64,000 nucleotides of DNA, taken from NCBI RefSeq assembly GCF_000427335.1, contig NZ_ATMR01000097.1, positions 1 through 64,000 on the forward strand. Reading direction: 5' to 3'. The notes below the pieces were generated by a model, which saw nothing but the letters and a program-made list of their open reading frames with translations, did no database searches and was not told the origin of the DNA. A program made the translations under genes and the position numbers. The DNA is from Winogradskyella psychrotolerans RS-3. Its GTDB lineage: Bacteria > Bacteroidota > Bacteroidia > Flavobacteriales > Flavobacteriaceae. Each line of letters opens with the position of its first letter. The first letter of the stretch is position 1. Positions 35,946 through 45,500 of this stretch are shown here, one piece after another.

Positions 35946-37382
35946 ATGAATCACAAACAAGGATTAAAACACCCTATTTTTAAATATATCACTCAATCTG
36001 CTGAAGAATTGCAGGTAGAAAGTTACGTTATTGGAGGCTTTGTACGGGACTATTTTTTAGAACGTGGAAATGCAAAAGATATTGATGTGGTTGCTGTTGG
36101 AAGTGGTATTGAATTAGCAAAACAAGTCGCTAAAAACTTACCAAACCAGCCTAAAGTTCAAGTTTTTAAAACTTACGGAACTGCCATGTTGCAGTATGAT
36201 GATATTGAAATTGAATTTGTTGGTGCTCGAAAAGAAAGCTACAATGAAGACAGTAGAAATCCTGTTGTTGAAAACGGTACTTTAGAAGACGATCAAAACC
36301 GTCGCGATTTTACCATTAATGCCTTAGCGTTAAGCTTGAATAAAAGTAATTTCGGCGAGCTTTTAGATCCGTTTAATGGGCTTAGTGATTTAGATAAAGA
36401 GATAATTCGTACTCCTTTAGATCCTAATATTACATATAGTGATGACCCATTGCGTATGATGCGAGCCATTCGTTTTGCAACACAGCTAAATTTTAAAATT
36501 GAAGAAGCGTCTCTTAAAGCAATTACCGATAATAAAGAGCGCATAACGATTATTACCAACGAGCGCATCGTCGTTGAACTCAACAAAATTTTAGAAAGTA
36601 AAACACCCTCTATTGGATTTATTCATTTAGAAAAAACAGGATTGTTAGATTATATTTTACCAGAATTAACAGCCTTAAAAGGTATTGACGAAATTGAAGG
36701 CCAACGTCATAAAGATAATTTTTATCACACCTTAGAAGTGGTTGATAATATTGCCAAAACTACGGATAACCTTTGGTTACGTTGGGCTGCATTATTGCAC
36801 GATATAGGAAAAGCACCAACAAAAAAATTTCATAAAAAAATTGGGTGGACCTTCCATGCGCACGAATTTGTAGGCTCTAAAATGGTCTATAAACTTTTTA
36901 AACGTTTAAAAATGCCATTGAATGACAAGATGAAATTTGTTCAGAAAATGGTATTTATGAGTTCTCGACCAATTGTTTTGGCAACAGAAGTTACAGATGC
37001 CGCAGTAAGACGTTTGGTGTTTGATGCTGGTGACTATGTTGAAGATCTAATGACACTTTGTGAAGCCGATATCACAACTAAGAATCCAAAAAAATTCAAA
37101 AAATATCATAATAACTTTCAGAAAGTAAGAGATAAAATTGTTGAAGTTGAAGAACGCGATCAGGTTCGTAATTTTCAACCTCCTGTTTCAGGTGAAGAAA
37201 TCATGAAAACCTTCAACTTAAAACCTTCAAGAGAAATCGGAATAATAAAAGAAGCGATTAAAGAAGCCATTTTAGAAGGGGAGATTCCTAATGAACATGA
37301 AGCCGCTTTTGAGTTGATGTTAGAAAAGGGAAAGGCATTAGGATTGCGAGCTGAGTTAAAAAGCAGCAAAGATTCAAAGTAA
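35946..37382 (+). CDS. cca: CCA tRNA nucleotidyltransferase with HD domain
   Basis: This 478-residue enzyme adds or repairs the CCA 3' end of tRNAs. The class II polymerase signature G-G-F-V-R-D-Y-F is near residue 28 and D-I-D-V-V-A near 43, followed by R-R-D-F-T-I-N-A-L-A near 118 and the nucleotide-selecting E-D-D-Q-N-R-R. A C-terminal HD phosphohydrolase-type domain contains L-L-H-D-I-G-K near 280. The length and domain order match bacterial CCA enzymes with HD domains. It is followed after five bases by the four-helix-bundle gene. Confidence 0.93.
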   Translation: MNHKQGLKHPIFKYITQSAEELQVESYVIGGFVRDYFLERGNAKDIDVVAVGSGIELAKQVAKNLPNQPKVQVFKTYGTAMLQYDDIEIEFVGARKESYNEDSRNPVVENGTLEDDQNRRDFTINALALSLNKSNFGELLDPFNGLSDLDKEIIRTPLDPNITYSDDPLRMMRAIRFATQLNFKIEEASLKAITDNKERITIITNERIVVELNKILESKTPSIGFIHLEKTGLLDYILPELTALKGIDEIEGQRHKDNFYHTLEVVDNIAKTTDNLWLRWAALLHDIGKAPTKKFHKKIGWTFHAHEFVGSKMVYKLFKRLKMPLNDKMKFVQKMVFMSSRPIVLATEVTDAAVRRLVFDAGDYVEDLMTLCEADITTKNPKKFKKYHNNFQKVRDKIVEVEERDQVRNFQPPVSGEEIMKTFNLKPSREIGIIKEAIKEAILEGEIPNEHEAAFELMLEKGKALGLRAELKSSKDSK

Positions 37383-37387
37383 CAAAG

Positions 37388-37751
37388 ATGAAAAACGATC
37401 ATACTTATCGTCAACTTTTAGTTTGGCAAAAGTCAATGGCTTTGGTAACGGAAATTTATACTGAAGTAAAGGTTTTTCCTCCTGATGAATTATACGCTTT
37501 AACCTCTCAAATCAAAAGATCAGCAACCTCAATACCAAGTAATATCGCTGAAGGCTATGGAAGAGATGGAAAGAAAGATTACTTAAGATTTTTTAAACAT
37601 AGCGCTAAGCTCCTTATTTGAACTACAGACGCAATTAGAGATTTCTTATAATTTGAAATTTTTAAATGAGATTAGTTTTAACAAACTATATACCGATACA
37701 AGAGAGATTGAAAGAATGTTAACCAGTTTCATCAGAAAAATCAAAGGCTAA
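37388..37751 (+). CDS. Four-helix-bundle protein (23S rRNA IVP-type family; one-base frameshift)
   Basis: This small helical protein of the family first met as 23S rRNA intervening-sequence proteins has 120 residues after repair. W-Q-K-S-M-A-L-V-T-E-I-Y near residue 13 and S-I-P-S-N-I-A-E-G-Y-G-R near 47-58 are hallmarks. The frame breaks at 37607-37608: leaving out one A turns S-A-K-L-L-I-stop into S-A-S-S-L-F-E-L-Q-T-Q-L, the family sequence, and the frame continues to the stop at 37749-37751. Members occur as solitary, repeatedly gained chromosomal inserts with no certain role. It sits between cca and ctaA, and its stop codon merges with a tandem repeat. Confidence 0.8.
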
Positions 37752-37789
37752 ACTTTGAAACTTTGAAACTTTAAAACTTTGAAACTTTG
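37750..37789 (+). repeat. Five tandem 8-bp units between the IVP gene and ctaA
   Basis: The unit AAACTTTG is repeated five times without gaps (37750-37789; the third copy ends in A). The array begins inside the TAA stop codon of the four-helix-bundle gene and ends at the likely TTG start of ctaA, so it fills the whole intercistronic space. Such an array is prone to slipped-strand changes. Confidence 0.85.
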
Positions 37790-38808
37790 AAAGTAAAAAA
37801 GAAAATAAAGCAGTCATCTATTGGCTACTTACAGGTTGCGCTTTAATTTTTATAATGGTCATCGTTGGTGGTATCACTAGACTGACACATTCTGGCTTAT
37901 CGATTTCAAATTACAAGTTAATTTCAGGAACTATTCCTCCAATGAACGACGTGGAATGGAATGAAGCTTTCGAACTTTACAAACAATATCCTGAGTATCA
38001 AAAACTTCATAATCACTTTGGTTTAGAAGAATTTAAGGATATCTATTTTTGGGAATGGATTCATCGCGTTATTGGTCGATTTATTGGTTTGGTTTTTATA
38101 ATTCCTTTCATCTACTTTTTAATCAAAAAACGCCTTTCAGCATCTATTATAAAAAAATCAGTCGTGCTACTTCTTTTAGGAGGTTTTCAAGGGTTTTTAG
38201 GATGGTATATGGTAAAATCTGGCTTAGTAGATGAGCCTAATGTGAGTCATTTTAGATTAGCAGCGCATTTAACCACAGCCTTTTTAACCTTTGCCTATAC
38301 GTTTTGGGTAGCTTTAGATTTAATGTTTCCTGACAAAAAAGTCATCGATAAGAAATTCAGAAATTTTATTAGAATTGGTTTAGCCGTTCTTATCCTTCAA
38401 ATTATATATGGTGCTTTTGTAGCTGGTTTAGATGCCGGATGGATTCATAACCATTGGCCATTAATGAGTGAAGGCAAATGGATTCACGAAACCGTTTATA
38501 TTGAACAAACACCAACTTACCTCAACTTTTTAGAAGGAAAAAGTGGTGTTCAATTTGTGCATAGAACTTTGGCTTATGTCGTGGTGATTTTTATACTCGC
38601 CATTTGGTATAAAGCTAACAGAATGACACTTACCGCTTTTCAAAAGAAAGGGATTAACCTACTCTTAGCAATGGTAGGTGTTCAATTTTTATTAGGAGTT
38701 TTTACGTTACTATTAGCAGTGCCAGTATGGTTAGGTGTACTGCATCAAGTAGGTGCATTTATTTTGTTAAGTGCTATGACATTTACCTTACATCGCTTTA
38801 CGAAATAA
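37787..38808 (+). CDS. ctaA: Heme A synthase, class 2 (N-terminal frameshift likely)
   Basis: This eight-helix membrane enzyme oxidises heme O to heme A for cytochrome oxidase. The class 2 (proteobacterial/mitochondrial COX15-like) marks are visible: V-G-G-I-T-R-L-T-H-S-G-L-S-I after the first helix, W-E-W-I-H-R-V-I-G-R (heme-ligand His), H-W-P-L-M and Q-F-V-H-R-T-L-A-Y. An uninterrupted frame with ATG begins only at 37855, inside the first helix. Upstream codons from 37798 still encode the rest of that helix (N-K-A-V-I-Y-W-L-L-T-G). Adding one A to the A6 run at 37795-37800 links them to a TTG at 37787 and gives 340 residues, the family size. The start is less certain than the body. Confidence 0.88.
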
Positions 38809-38821
38809 TTAAAAAATCCCT

Positions 38822-38829
38822 TAACTTTG
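38822..38829 (+). promoter_or_regulatory. TAnnTTTG -7 box abutting a start codon
   Basis: TAACTTTG followed by C lies only four bases before the ATG at 38834. The implied transcription start is at or next to the start codon, so the message would be leaderless or nearly so. Confidence 0.5.
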
Positions 38830-38833
38830 CAGC

Positions 38834-39352
38834 ATGATTTATAGATTTAGAATTATCCTAGATAACGATACCGAAGATGATGTGTTCCGCGATATAGAAA
38901 TACGCGAAAATGACACTATGGAAGATTTACACAATACCATTACACAGTCTTTTGGATTTGATGGTATGGAAATGGCTTCATTTTATGTAAGCGATGAACA
39001 GTGGAATCAAGGTGAAGAAATCGCTATGATGGACATGAGCGAAGCTGGCAATGAAGTAAAGATGATGAACGAAACGGTTATCAACTCTATTATTCATGAA
39101 GCATCTACACGTCTCATATACCTTTACGATTTTATGAACATGTGGACGTTTTATGTCGAATTAGGTGAGATCGTTGAAGAAGCAGAAGGTACTGATTATC
39201 CGAATCTAATGTTTGTTCATGGCCAAATTCCTGATGAAGCTCCAGAAAAAACATTTGAAGCTGAAGAAGATGATGACGACTATAATGAGTTTGAAGATGA
39301 CTTAGATATTGATGATTATAGTGATTTAGATTTCGATGAAAATTGGAATTAA
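38834..39352 (+). CDS. Plasmid pRiA4b ORF-3 family protein
   Basis: This 172-residue soluble protein is of the pRiA4b ORF-3-like family (also labelled IS1096 passenger TnpR-like). Y-R-F-R-I-I-L-D is at the start, then E-D-L-H-N-T-I-T-Q-S-F-G-F-D near residue 35 and the F-Y-V-S-D-E-Q-W segment. The C-terminal ~35 residues are almost all Asp and Glu with Tyr. The family's biochemical role is unknown and its name does not imply mobility here. No transposase or inverted repeats are nearby. It converges on the next gene with a four-base overlap. Confidence 0.8.
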   Translation: MIYRFRIILDNDTEDDVFRDIEIRENDTMEDLHNTITQSFGFDGMEMASFYVSDEQWNQGEEIAMMDMSEAGNEVKMMNETVINSIIHEASTRLIYLYDFMNMWTFYVELGEIVEEAEGTDYPNLMFVHGQIPDEAPEKTFEAEEDDDDYNEFEDDLDIDDYSDLDFDENWN

Positions 39353-40413
39353 CTAAATCGGTTTAAAGTAACATCCTCATAATTCCGCTTTACAAAGTCA
39401 AGAGCATATTTAAGCACTTCACCCATATTTTTACTTTTTCTAAAGTTTAAATCCATGGTATAATTATAGATATCTTCTTTAAGTATTTCAATATGCTTTG
39501 GAATAGATATTTCGTCTGCTTCCATACAACTTAATAATGCTTTTAAGCGCGAGCGGTAGCTAATCATTCGTTTGGCAACAATGGAGCGTTCCTCAATTTT
39601 ATACTGATCTATCGATTCGTGTTGAATTTTTTCACGTACCAATTCTACCATCTTAAAATTTTCTTTAAAAAATTGTGGCCTATAAATCTTTAGATTGCCT
39701 TCGTAAGATTGTTGGTCAAAGTCAATGGCTCTAATTTTAAAAACCACATGATCAAAATCGTGCGTTGGAACAATCACATAATTATAAGAACGCATATCAC
39801 CCAGAAGCCGTATTAAACAACGTTCATTAAACTTTACAAACTCTTTAGCTATTTGCGATTTTTCAGACGAACTACAATCTGGCAACATATTCTTTATAAA
39901 TTCATCGCCTGGAATACCTGCAATATGCTCTTCGATCAATGTATCCTTACAAACCAAAAAATTGATTTGATATGGTGATAACATCTGCTCCAATTCTAAT
40001 CCATAAACTCGTGAAGCATCAGCTGTTTTAACGTAAAAGTAAGTGAAATTATCGTTGAGAATATTCCTCACTTTTATTCTGAAAGGTTTAGAATTTCCAA
40101 ACGTGCAAAAATCAATGGCATCTACATTAAGATATTTTAAAATGCTAGTACCACCATCAGAAATTAAATTTGAGTACACTTGTTTTAAACTAACATCAAT
40201 TTCTTCGCGCTCAAATCCATTGTAATATACACGTACCCATAACGTATCAACATCATCTTTATCATAGACAACGACAGAGCCTTGAAAACGTAATAAATCG
40301 GAATAAAAAATAGGTAAATCTATATTTCTTCTATATTTAGATAAATACGTATCTAATTTTTTAGAAATAGGATATGTTGGTTTTCGTTTTGATATTTTTA
40401 AATCCTCACTCAT
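39349..40413 (-). CDS. Uncharacterised protein with kinase-like active-site residues
   Basis: This 354-residue soluble protein has no family name that I recognise. Residues fit a protein-kinase-like or HipA-like fold: K129 in Y-V-K-T-A-D as the ATP lysine, E140 or E142 as helix-C Glu, a hinge-like E-E-H-I-A-G near 161, a catalytic loop G-D-M-R-S-Y-N (D206, N211; the exact five-residue spacing of eukaryotic-like kinases) and a metal motif I-D-F-D-Q-Q (D231, D233). The C-terminal third is helical. It lies between a pRiA4b ORF-3 protein (convergent) and an ABC exporter (divergent). Kinase activity is inferred from spacing only; a pseudokinase is possible. Confidence 0.55.
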   Translation of the reverse strand: MSEDLKISKRKPTYPISKKLDTYLSKYRRNIDLPIFYSDLLRFQGSVVVYDKDDVDTLWVRVYYNGFEREEIDVSLKQVYSNLISDGGTSILKYLNVDAIDFCTFGNSKPFRIKVRNILNDNFTYFYVKTADASRVYGLELEQMLSPYQINFLVCKDTLIEEHIAGIPGDEFIKNMLPDCSSSEKSQIAKEFVKFNERCLIRLLGDMRSYNYVIVPTHDFDHVVFKIRAIDFDQQSYEGNLKIYRPQFFKENFKMVELVREKIQHESIDQYKIEERSIVAKRMISYRSRLKALLSCMEADEISIPKHIEILKEDIYNYTMDLNFRKSKNMGEVLKYALDFVKRNYEDVTLNRFS

Positions 40414-40592
40414 TGGATAAATTTAAGGGTTTTAAAATGAATAATAAAAAGTTACTTTTTAAATTTGATTAAATTATCTTTCAAAGATATCTAAACGAAT
40501 TAAATCAATCATTTTGTCCGATTAATTATTATAAAATAAAAATTCGTGTAACAAACAAAAGCATCGCTCGTCTTATTCGTATAACCAACTTT

Positions 40593-40611
40593 TGCTGAAG
40601 TTACTTCAGCA
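40593..40611. promoter_or_regulatory. 19-bp perfect palindrome in a divergent promoter region
   Basis: TGCTGAAGT-T-ACTTCAGCA is a perfect inverted repeat with a single central base, 18 bases before the TTG start of the ABC ATPase gene. It also lies upstream of the divergent kinase-like gene. It could be an operator for a dimeric regulator or an RNA hairpin near the ribosome-binding region. Confidence 0.5.
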
Positions 40612-40629
40612 TCTCAAAAACCAGTCATT

Positions 40630-41526
40630 TTGGAGCCAATCCTTACTATCAATAATCTTACAAAGAAATTCGGTTATCTCACAGCCGTTAAAAATTTAAG
40701 CTTTACAATTAATAAAGGCAATGTCTACGGCATTTTAGGCCCTAATGGAAGTGGTAAATCTACAACTTTAGGTATTGTTTTAAATGTGGTGAATAAAACG
40801 CAAGGCGATTTTCATTGGTTTGACGGAAATACGACGACCCATGATGCCTTAAAACAGGTTGGAGCAATAATTGAGCGCCCAAACTTTTATCCATACATGA
40901 CGGCTGAACAAAATTTAAAATTAGTTTGCCGTATAAAAGGAGTGGATCGAAGTAAAATTGAAGAAAAACTTGCTATTGTAGGATTACTCGATAGAAAAGA
41001 CCATAAATTCAGAACCTATTCTTTAGGAATGAAACAGCGTTTAGCTATCGCTTCTGCCCTACTTAATGATCCGGAAATTTTAATACTAGATGAGCCTACT
41101 AATGGTTTAGATCCACAAGGAATTCATCAAATACGACAAATTATAAAAGATATTGCTGCTAATGGTACAACTATTCTTTTGGCTTCTCACCTTTTGGATG
41201 AAGTTGAAAAAGTATGTTCGCATGTGGTTGTCCTTCGTAAAGGAGAAAAATTATATGCAGGTCGTGTAGATGAAATGATTAACAGTCATGGTTTTTTCGA
41301 ATTAAAAGCTGAAAAACATCAAGAACTTATAGGCCTATTAGAGTTACATTCAAATATTGGTAAAATAAAAGTTGAAGGAGAATTAATTACCGCTTTTTTA
41401 AACGAACCAATGTCGGCTTCCGATTTTAATAAATTAATGTTTGACAAAGGTATTTTACTATCACACCTCGTAAAACGTAAAGAAAGTTTAGAAGAGCAAT
41501 TCTTACAACTCACAGACAACCAATAA
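40630..41526 (+). CDS. ABC transporter ATP-binding protein
   Basis: This 298-residue ATPase drives an ABC-2 type exporter. Walker A is G-P-N-G-S-G-K-S-T near residue 38, the signature S-L-G-M-K-Q-R near 137, Walker B I-L-I-L-D-E-P near 155 and the switch His in L-L-A-S-H-L near 190. A C-terminal extension of about 80 residues is of the kind found in YhcG/YtrB-like or bacitracin-type ATPases. It uses a TTG start. It is 58 bases ahead of its permease, and together they form a typical two-gene exporter whose substrate is unknown. Confidence 0.9.
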   Translation: MEPILTINNLTKKFGYLTAVKNLSFTINKGNVYGILGPNGSGKSTTLGIVLNVVNKTQGDFHWFDGNTTTHDALKQVGAIIERPNFYPYMTAEQNLKLVCRIKGVDRSKIEEKLAIVGLLDRKDHKFRTYSLGMKQRLAIASALLNDPEILILDEPTNGLDPQGIHQIRQIIKDIAANGTTILLASHLLDEVEKVCSHVVVLRKGEKLYAGRVDEMINSHGFFELKAEKHQELIGLLELHSNIGKIKVEGELITAFLNEPMSASDFNKLMFDKGILLSHLVKRKESLEEQFLQLTDNQ

Positions 41527-41584
41527 ATCAATCAAAAGAACAGCAAAATTCTCATCATTTGAGAGTGCGCAAAACCAATCAAAT

Positions 41585-42412
41585 ATGTTACGTCTTATAA
41601 AAATAGAATTTCAAAAACTTTGGCTTAATAAAGTCAGTCTAGTTTTAATATTTATATCCTTTATTTTACCCTTTACTGTACTTATTTTATCATCCATTAA
41701 AATAAATTTTTTCGGCTTTTTCACTCTTGAATTAGGTGAGTTAGGTATTTTTAATTTCCCAATCATTTGGCATATTACAACCTTCTTTGCATCCTATTTT
41801 AAATTCTTTTTTGCTATAGTTGTCGTTAGCATGATTGGTAACGAATACAGTAACAAAACCCTAAAACAGAACTTAATTGATGGTTTAAGTAAGAAAGAGT
41901 TTGTGCTTTCTAAATTCTATACGATTGTATTTTTCTCTTTATGCGCGACGTTACTTATTGGGATTGCAACATTTGTAATTGGAATGTACTATTCAAGTTA
42001 TACTGAAGCTACTATTATTTTTAGAGAAGTTGAATTTTTACTCGCCTATTTTGTAAAACTCGTTGGTTTCTTCAGTCTATGCTTATTTTTTGGAATGCTG
42101 GTAAAACGTTCTGCATTTGCTTTAGCGTTCTTGGTAGTTCTTTACATCGTAGAATGGTTAGTGTTTTGGGCAGCAGTCTATGTATCCGGAACTGTAGAAA
42201 CAGCGTTTAAAGTCAAAGGGTTTTTACCGCTAGAATCTATGTACAACCTTATCAATCAACCTATACAACGCATTGTAATGACTAAATTCCCTGAAAAAAC
42301 GGATATTATGTACGACTATGCTGTCCATTGGTATGAGATTGCTATCGTTTTAGGTTGGACTGCATTATTCGTGTTTTTATCTTATCTATTATTAAAAAAG
42401 AGAGATTTATAA
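41585..42412 (+). CDS. ABC-2 family permease
   Basis: This 275-residue integral membrane protein has about six hydrophobic segments, the first at residues ~18-40 and the last at the C-terminus ending L-L-L-K-K-R-D-L. The conserved I-G-N-E-Y-S-N-K-T-L-K-Q-N near residue 85 and L-S-K-K-E-F-V-L-S-K are typical of ABC-2 permeases (E-x-x-x-x-T element). It pairs with the preceding ATPase. The exported molecule is not deducible from sequence. Confidence 0.88.
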   Translation: MLRLIKIEFQKLWLNKVSLVLIFISFILPFTVLILSSIKINFFGFFTLELGELGIFNFPIIWHITTFFASYFKFFFAIVVVSMIGNEYSNKTLKQNLIDGLSKKEFVLSKFYTIVFFSLCATLLIGIATFVIGMYYSSYTEATIIFREVEFLLAYFVKLVGFFSLCLFFGMLVKRSAFALAFLVVLYIVEWLVFWAAVYVSGTVETAFKVKGFLPLESMYNLINQPIQRIVMTKFPEKTDIMYDYAVHWYEIAIVLGWTALFVFLSYLLLKKRDL

Positions 42413-42520
42413 TCACTTTGTAAAAATTGCTTTACAATGATAGAATGTTAAAACTTGGGATTTTTTATGTTCTAGTTGCTATATTGTGTGCCTAATGTGT
42501 ATTGCCCACATTATGCTCTT

Positions 42521-45500
42521 ATGAAAAGGAATTTTTTAATTTTATTACTACTCATTACTAGTGTTCAACTTTATGCACAAAGTGAAGCATCATTTTGGTA
42601 TTTTGGACAAAATGCTGGTTTACGGTTTAATGCAGAAACAGGAACTGTAACCGCAATAACTAATGGCCAAATAAACACTTTAGAAGGCTGTACCTCTATT
42701 TCCGATTCCGATGGTAATTTGTTATTCTACTCCGATGGAAGAACCGTTTGGAATAGAAATCACCAAATTATGGCAAATGGCAATTATTTTGGTGGCACAG
42801 GGCTTCTAGGAGATCCATCGAGCACGTCATCTGGTCTTATTGTTCCTAAACCAGAAGATCCTGATAAGTATTATCTTTTTACCGTAGATGAACCTCATCA
42901 TAATAACGCAAGCACATATCCTAACCAATACACCGGAACTTATGAAGGAGGAGGAACTATTCCGTCTCAAGATGACGGTTTTAATAATGGTTTTAATTAT
43001 TCATTAATAGATATGACTTTAAATGCTGGATTAGGAGATGTGGATTCTGCAGAAAAGAATATCCATTTAGTAACCTATGATACGTCTATCCCGTTAGAAG
43101 TTCAATATAAAAGTTCTGAAAAAATTACGGCCGTACGTGCTGAAGACTGTTCGTCATTTTGGGTAATTACACATTTGGGTAATAAATTTTACGCATTTAG
43201 AATTGGTATCAATGGCGTACAATCTACTCCTGTTATCTCAGAAGTTGGTCCTTATGTTCCCATTGAAGGTTACAGGCGTAATTCTTTAGGCTATATTAAA
43301 TCCTCTCCTGATGCCTCTAAATTAGTTGCTGCAAACTATGGTGAAGCTACAATTACAGGCGGCAATGCACCTGGCAACGTTTTTTTATACGATTTTAATA
43401 ATGAAACCGGAACGTTAACCAACCCATTAGAACTTTACAGTTCGCAAAACGGAAATAGTCCTTATGGTGTAGAATTTTCTGCTGAAAGTAGAAAAGTATA
43501 CGCTACGATGAGCGAAGGCGGATCTGGAGATGGTGCTAGCCACATATTACAATGGGATTTAGAAAACAATGATATTCCAAATTCGTTACAAATAATTCAC
43601 TCCTCTAATACTGTTTCTGCTGGAGCGCTGCAATTAGGGATTGACCGCCGCATTTACAGAGCAAATTTAAGTTATAATGGCAATCCTACTATTTCAAAAT
43701 ATTTAGGAATTATTAATAATCCTGAAGCTGATGGATTGGCAGCTAACTACAACGAACGCGGTATATTATTAGATATTAATGGTTCAAATCAAAACACTAG
43801 TACAATTGGGTTACCGCCTTTTATTCAATCGTTATTTAATTCTGAAACTGATATTATTAGAAATGGTATTAGTACCAGCGAATTAAAGTTATGCACCAAC
43901 GATACCTACACTTTACAAGCCGACGCTATTGCTGGCGCAGATTATGTATGGTCTTTTGATGGTGTTCCTTTAACTGAAACATCAGCCCAATTATTAGTGG
44001 ATACTCCTGGTTTTTATGAAGTTTATATTGAACAGAATAATGGTGAATGCCCAATAACAGGTAGTGCTGTTGTTGGTGTTTTTGAAATCCCTATGGCAAA
44101 TCCACTCTCCGATCTTACCGTTTGCGATAGTAGTGACAACGACGGATTTACAAGCTTCGATTTTACGACTAAAAATACTGAAGCGTTATTAACTCAAGAT
44201 CCCTTAGAGTATAATGTAAGTTATTATGAAACACCAGAAGATGCTAACTCTGGTGAAAATGAATTGACGTTTCCATACACCAATACAGCTAATCCACAAA
44301 CCATATTTGTTCGTGTAGATAACGCAAACAACACGAATTGCTATGCCGTTAATTCGTTTAATCTTGAAGTTTTTAATACCCCTCAAATTACCGAACTAAG
44401 TAACATTGAGTTTTGTGATAATGTGGGAGATGTTATGGACGGCATTGCAATTATAGCACTGGAAGATATAATTCCAACAATTACAGAAGCTCAATCGGAA
44501 ACAAACGTTAATATCACATTCCATAGATCACAAGATGATGCAGATACAAACACAAGCGCATTGCCACTTAATTACACGAATACAAACGCAATTAACGACA
44601 CTATTTTTGTTAGAGTTGAAAACATATTGAACACTGATTGCTTTAATACAGCTTCTTTTAATGTGGTAATTAATCCTATTCCTGTGGCTAATGATATTAC
44701 AATTATTCAATGTGATGAAGATGGTATTCCGGAAGGTTTTACAACTTTTAATTTAAAAGATAGTATCGGTGAGATTACAGACGGTGTATTAAATTCAAGT
44801 GTTGATTTTTACAGCTCTCAAACTGATGCAGAAAATGAAGAAAACCCCATTAATGCCGATGCCTTTGAGAATTACTTTACTCCTCAAACGGTATATGCAA
44901 GAGTAATAAATACAAATTCTGACTGTGCCAACATTAGTGAAGTTACTTTAGAAGTTAGTACAACTTCATCAAACGACGCAAGTTTGTCTTTATGTGATAC
45001 AGACGGCAGCGAAGATGGATTTATGACTTTTAATCTTACAGATGCTAACGCTACTGTGTTATCTAACGCACCTTTGGATTTCGGTATAATGTATTATGAA
45101 ACTTATGATGATGCCTTATTAGAAACTAATGCTGTTAATTCAACATATACCAATACCACTCCTTACCAACAAACCATATACGCACGTGTAGAAAATGCCA
45201 ATGCTTGCTATGGTATAAGTCAAATAGCATTAACTGTTTTTGAATTACCAAATATTGAAGCTGAATTTGAAACGTTCTATTGTTTAAATTTCTTTCCAGA
45301 AACAATCGTGTTAAATGGAGGTGTTATAAACGACTCTACTAGTAACTACTATTATAATTGGTCTACAGGAGAAAACACATCAGCAATTGAAATAAATGCA
45401 CCAGGAACTTACAGTGTTAGAATCACTAACACCAATGGTTGTTTTAAAGACCGAACTATTACTGTTTTAGCATCTAATATAGCCTCCATTACGCAAATTG

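Noticed and set aside
37388..37621. Short 77-residue protein ending at 37621 as a complete gene
   Set aside because: The sequence after the stop continues the four-helix-bundle family in another frame, so the short product is an artefact of one extra base.
37750..37789. CRISPR-like array
   Set aside because: The units are 8 bases with no spacers; it is a simple tandem repeat.
38834..39352. Mobile element, from the family label IS1096 passenger/TnpR-like or plasmid pRiA4b ORF-3
   Set aside because: No transposase, terminal inverted repeats or target duplications are near; the family is widespread on chromosomes.
44204..44710. Minus-strand ORFs inside the adhesin genes as real antisense genes
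   Set aside because: They are opposite-strand shadows of the repetitive modules, with Ile/Cys/Tyr-rich translations unlike any protein family.
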